DNA from: SG8-41 sp035259205
GTDB lineage: Bacteria; Pseudomonadota; Gammaproteobacteria; Burkholderiales; SG8-41
Assembly: GCA_035259205.1 (NCBI GenBank)
Contig: DATFWO010000036.1
Coordinates: 1-64,000 of the forward strand
Direction: 5' to 3'
Length of the DNA: 64,000 bases
The notes beneath the pieces were generated by a model. The model was not told where the DNA came from, searched no databases, and saw only the letters and a list, made by a program, of their open reading frames with translations. Shown here piece by piece: positions 61,404 to 64,000 of the stretch (positions within the stretch are counted from its first letter, which is position 1; the number at the start of each line of letters is the position of its first letter). The translations under genes and the position numbers were made by a program.

Positions 61404-62306
61404 ATGACCATCTCGCGCATCGAATCGGTGGTGTACGGCGTTGAGGACGTGGCCGCGGGTATCCGCTATTTCGAAGACTGGGGGCTGCAGTGCCTGGAGC
61501 GCGGCGACCGCGGCGCCGACTTCGCCACACCCGCCGGGCAAGCCGTCCTGGTCAGGTCGTCGGGCGATGCAGCCCTGCCCGCCGCCCCCGAGGGCGGTTC
61601 CACGGTGCGCGAGGTCGTCTGGGGCGTCGACGGCGGAGACACGCTCGAACAGATCGGCGCGGAGCTCAGCCGCGATCGTGATGTCAAGCCCGGCGCCGAC
61701 GGCGCGCTGCACGCGCGCGACGAATCGGGATTCGCGATCGGATTTCGCGGCGTCGCGCCCGCTCGGCAAGCGAGCAGCGCGGTCGCCGATGCTACGCGCA
61801 TGAACAAGCCGTTCGACCCGGAGCGGCGCGCGCGGCCGGCGAGGATAGGACACATCGTTTTCGCGGTGCGCAAAAAGGACTTCGAAAAAGCGTCGGCCTT
61901 CTACCTGGAGCGGCTGAAGTTCCGGCTGAGCGATCGCGTGCCCGGCCTCGGCGATTTCATGCGCTGCCCGGGCACGAACGATCACCACACTCTGTTTTTT
62001 CACACGCGAGCGGACCGCGCGGCGTTCGACCATCTGGCGTTCGAAGTGCACGGCATCGACGAGATCATCCTGGGCGGCAAGTTCATGAAGGGGCGCGGCT
62101 GGGTGGCCGACACCCCGGTTGGCAGGCACATACTGGGATCGAACCTGTTCTGGTATTTCAGGAATCCGTGCGGCGGAAGGACCGAGTACTTCGCCGACAT
62201 GGATCTCATGGACGACGACTGGAAGCCCCGCGTCTGGGATCAGCACCCCGGCTTCGCGATGTGGATGCTCGAGAAAGCCGACGCGCCGGAGTTTGCTCTC
62301 GGCTGA
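61404..62306 (+). CDS. Two-domain VOC protein, extradiol-dioxygenase-like
   Basis: A 300-residue protein with two vicinal-oxygen-chelate modules. The N-terminal module starts RIESVVYGVEDVAAGIRYFE and lacks the metal residues. The C-terminal module has His in ARIGHIVFAVRKKD, His in AFDHLAFEVHGID and Glu in GGRTEYFADMD, the iron-binding triad of type I extradiol dioxygenases. An adjacent PGTNDHHTLFFH supplies possible second-shell His. GGAG eight bases before the ATG sets the start. It probably cleaves a catechol-type ring. Fumarylacetoacetase is encoded convergently just beyond, which fits aromatic breakdown. Confidence 0.88.
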   Translation: MTISRIESVVYGVEDVAAGIRYFEDWGLQCLERGDRGADFATPAGQAVLVRSSGDAALPAAPEGGSTVREVVWGVDGGDTLEQIGAELSRDRDVKPGADGALHARDESGFAIGFRGVAPARQASSAVADATRMNKPFDPERRARPARIGHIVFAVRKKDFEKASAFYLERLKFRLSDRVPGLGDFMRCPGTNDHHTLFFHTRADRAAFDHLAFEVHGIDEIILGGKFMKGRGWVADTPVGRHILGSNLFWYFRNPCGGRTEYFADMDLMDDDWKPRVWDQHPGFAMWMLEKADAPEFALG

Positions 62307-62311
62307 GCCAG

Positions 62312-62325
62312 GACTTGAGACTGGG
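62312..62325. repeat. Short GACTTGA/GACTGGG heptamer pair
   Basis: Two units of the GACTAGG family, six bases after the VOC stop codon. Confidence 0.65.
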
Positions 62326-62370
62326 GACCGCCGCTGGACGATTTACCTGGTGTCGACTCTCCGATAAAAA

Positions 62371-62512
62371 GCATCGACGCGATGGACGCCATGGAACATC
62401 AAGAAGGTCGCAATGGAGGTACACAATTGGAATAGGGCCGCGAATCCGGGCTGGTCGGTCTCCTAAGGAGAAACGCATCGCGTCCATAGCGATCCCATCG
62501 CGCCCATTGCGT
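62371..62512. repeat. Nine-bp-period tracts, ATGGACGCG type, in inverted halves
   Basis: Left: CATCGACGCGATGGACGCC (62372-62390). Right (62472-62512), opposite strand: CATCGCGTCCATAGCGATCC and CATCGCGCCCATTGCG. They lie in the 213-bp gap between two convergent genes; nothing else is visible in this gap. Confidence 0.65.
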
Positions 62513-62519
62513 TGCTGCT

Positions 62520-63833
<1,314 letters not shown>

Positions 63834-63848
63834 AGTTACTCTCGACCT

Positions 63849-63926
63849 TGGGATTTGGAGTTTCGAATTTTGGTATTTGAGATTTGCAATTTGGGATTTG
63901 TGATTTGGGATTTGTGATTTGGGAAA
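63849..63926. repeat. Heptamer array, TGGGATT/TGTGATT family (about 11 units)
   Basis: The longest array of the window, with units TGGGATT, TGGAGTT, TGAGATT, TGCAATT, TGGGATT, TGTGATT, TGGGATT, TGTGATT. It lies just upstream of the fumarylacetoacetase start. Confidence 0.88.
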
Positions 63927-63958
63927 GTGAACCGGCACCGCGGGACGCCGATTCAATC

Positions 63959-63979
63959 ATCCCTCATCCTTCATCCCTA
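63959..63979. repeat. Heptamer array, ATCCYTC family (3 units)
   Basis: ATCCCTC, ATCCTTC, ATCCCTA, close to the window end. Confidence 0.8.
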
Positions 63980-64000
63980 GATGGATGGCGGCTCCTCTCT

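Overview
This window looks like a chromosome segment of a high-GC soil or freshwater betaproteobacterium, most likely Burkholderiales. The main reason is the density of Bug/TctC periplasmic solute-binding proteins: thirteen intact genes and one wreck in 64 kb, a lineage hallmark. MmgE/PrpD dehydratases, CaiB-type CoA transferase, RidA, YpfJ, RecQ and SelO homologues fit the same group. I see no rRNA, tRNA, CRISPR array, phage or complete insertion sequence. The best signal is a selenoprotein module: two loci carry an in-frame UGA inside a UGSC motif, each followed 11 nt later by a matching 19-nt hairpin with a 3-nt GUR loop.

Layout. 0-6 kb: SelO (5' end cut off), an M32 carboxypeptidase, two Bug proteins, and an unknown basic protein behind a textbook sigma-54 promoter. 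6-16 kb: a TonB-like envelope protein, a class III CoA transferase, MmgE/PrpD plus Bug, an OprB-like porin, a RidA-like protein, an unknown membrane-anchored protein, YpfJ and a lone cyclase domain. 16-24 kb: RecQ translationally coupled to a quinone oxidoreductase, a second MmgE/PrpD plus Bug pair, a decayed Bug gene and a secreted beta-propeller protein. 24-31 kb: a fused UGSC selenoprotein, a Spy-like protein, a Tat-exported dienelactone hydrolase, a SpoIIAA-like protein, PrpD and more Bug genes. 33-41 kb: two tandem pairs of GMC flavoprotein with gluconate-2-dehydrogenase subunit-3-like protein, an exported amidohydrolase and an NHL-repeat protein.

41-48 kb: two small proteins, ArsR/MFS, a ModA-like protein without a signal peptide, and the second UGSC locus, where the selenoprotein and its partner are separate genes. 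48-54 kb: a four-helix-bundle gene framed by inverted heptamer arrays, three Bug genes, an ABC exporter, and a 51-residue protein with its own promoter and terminator. 54-64 kb: a frameshifted gene, a tiny lipoprotein, an MFS gene behind a decayed SRAP gene, a Tat-exported thiamine-diphosphate enzyme next to a cytochrome c, two Bug genes, an extradiol-dioxygenase-like VOC protein and fumarylacetoacetase.

The common theme is scavenging and breakdown of small carboxylic and aromatic compounds: many binding proteins for uptake or sensing, and CoA transfer, dehydration, hydrolysis and oxidation enzymes, several working in the periplasm. The intergenic DNA is also unusual. Many gaps hold short tandem arrays with a 7-bp (or 14-, 10-, 9-bp) period in several unrelated families, and a separate 10-mer TAGAACCTAG occurs six times in gaps, four times supplying a neighbouring gene's stop codon.
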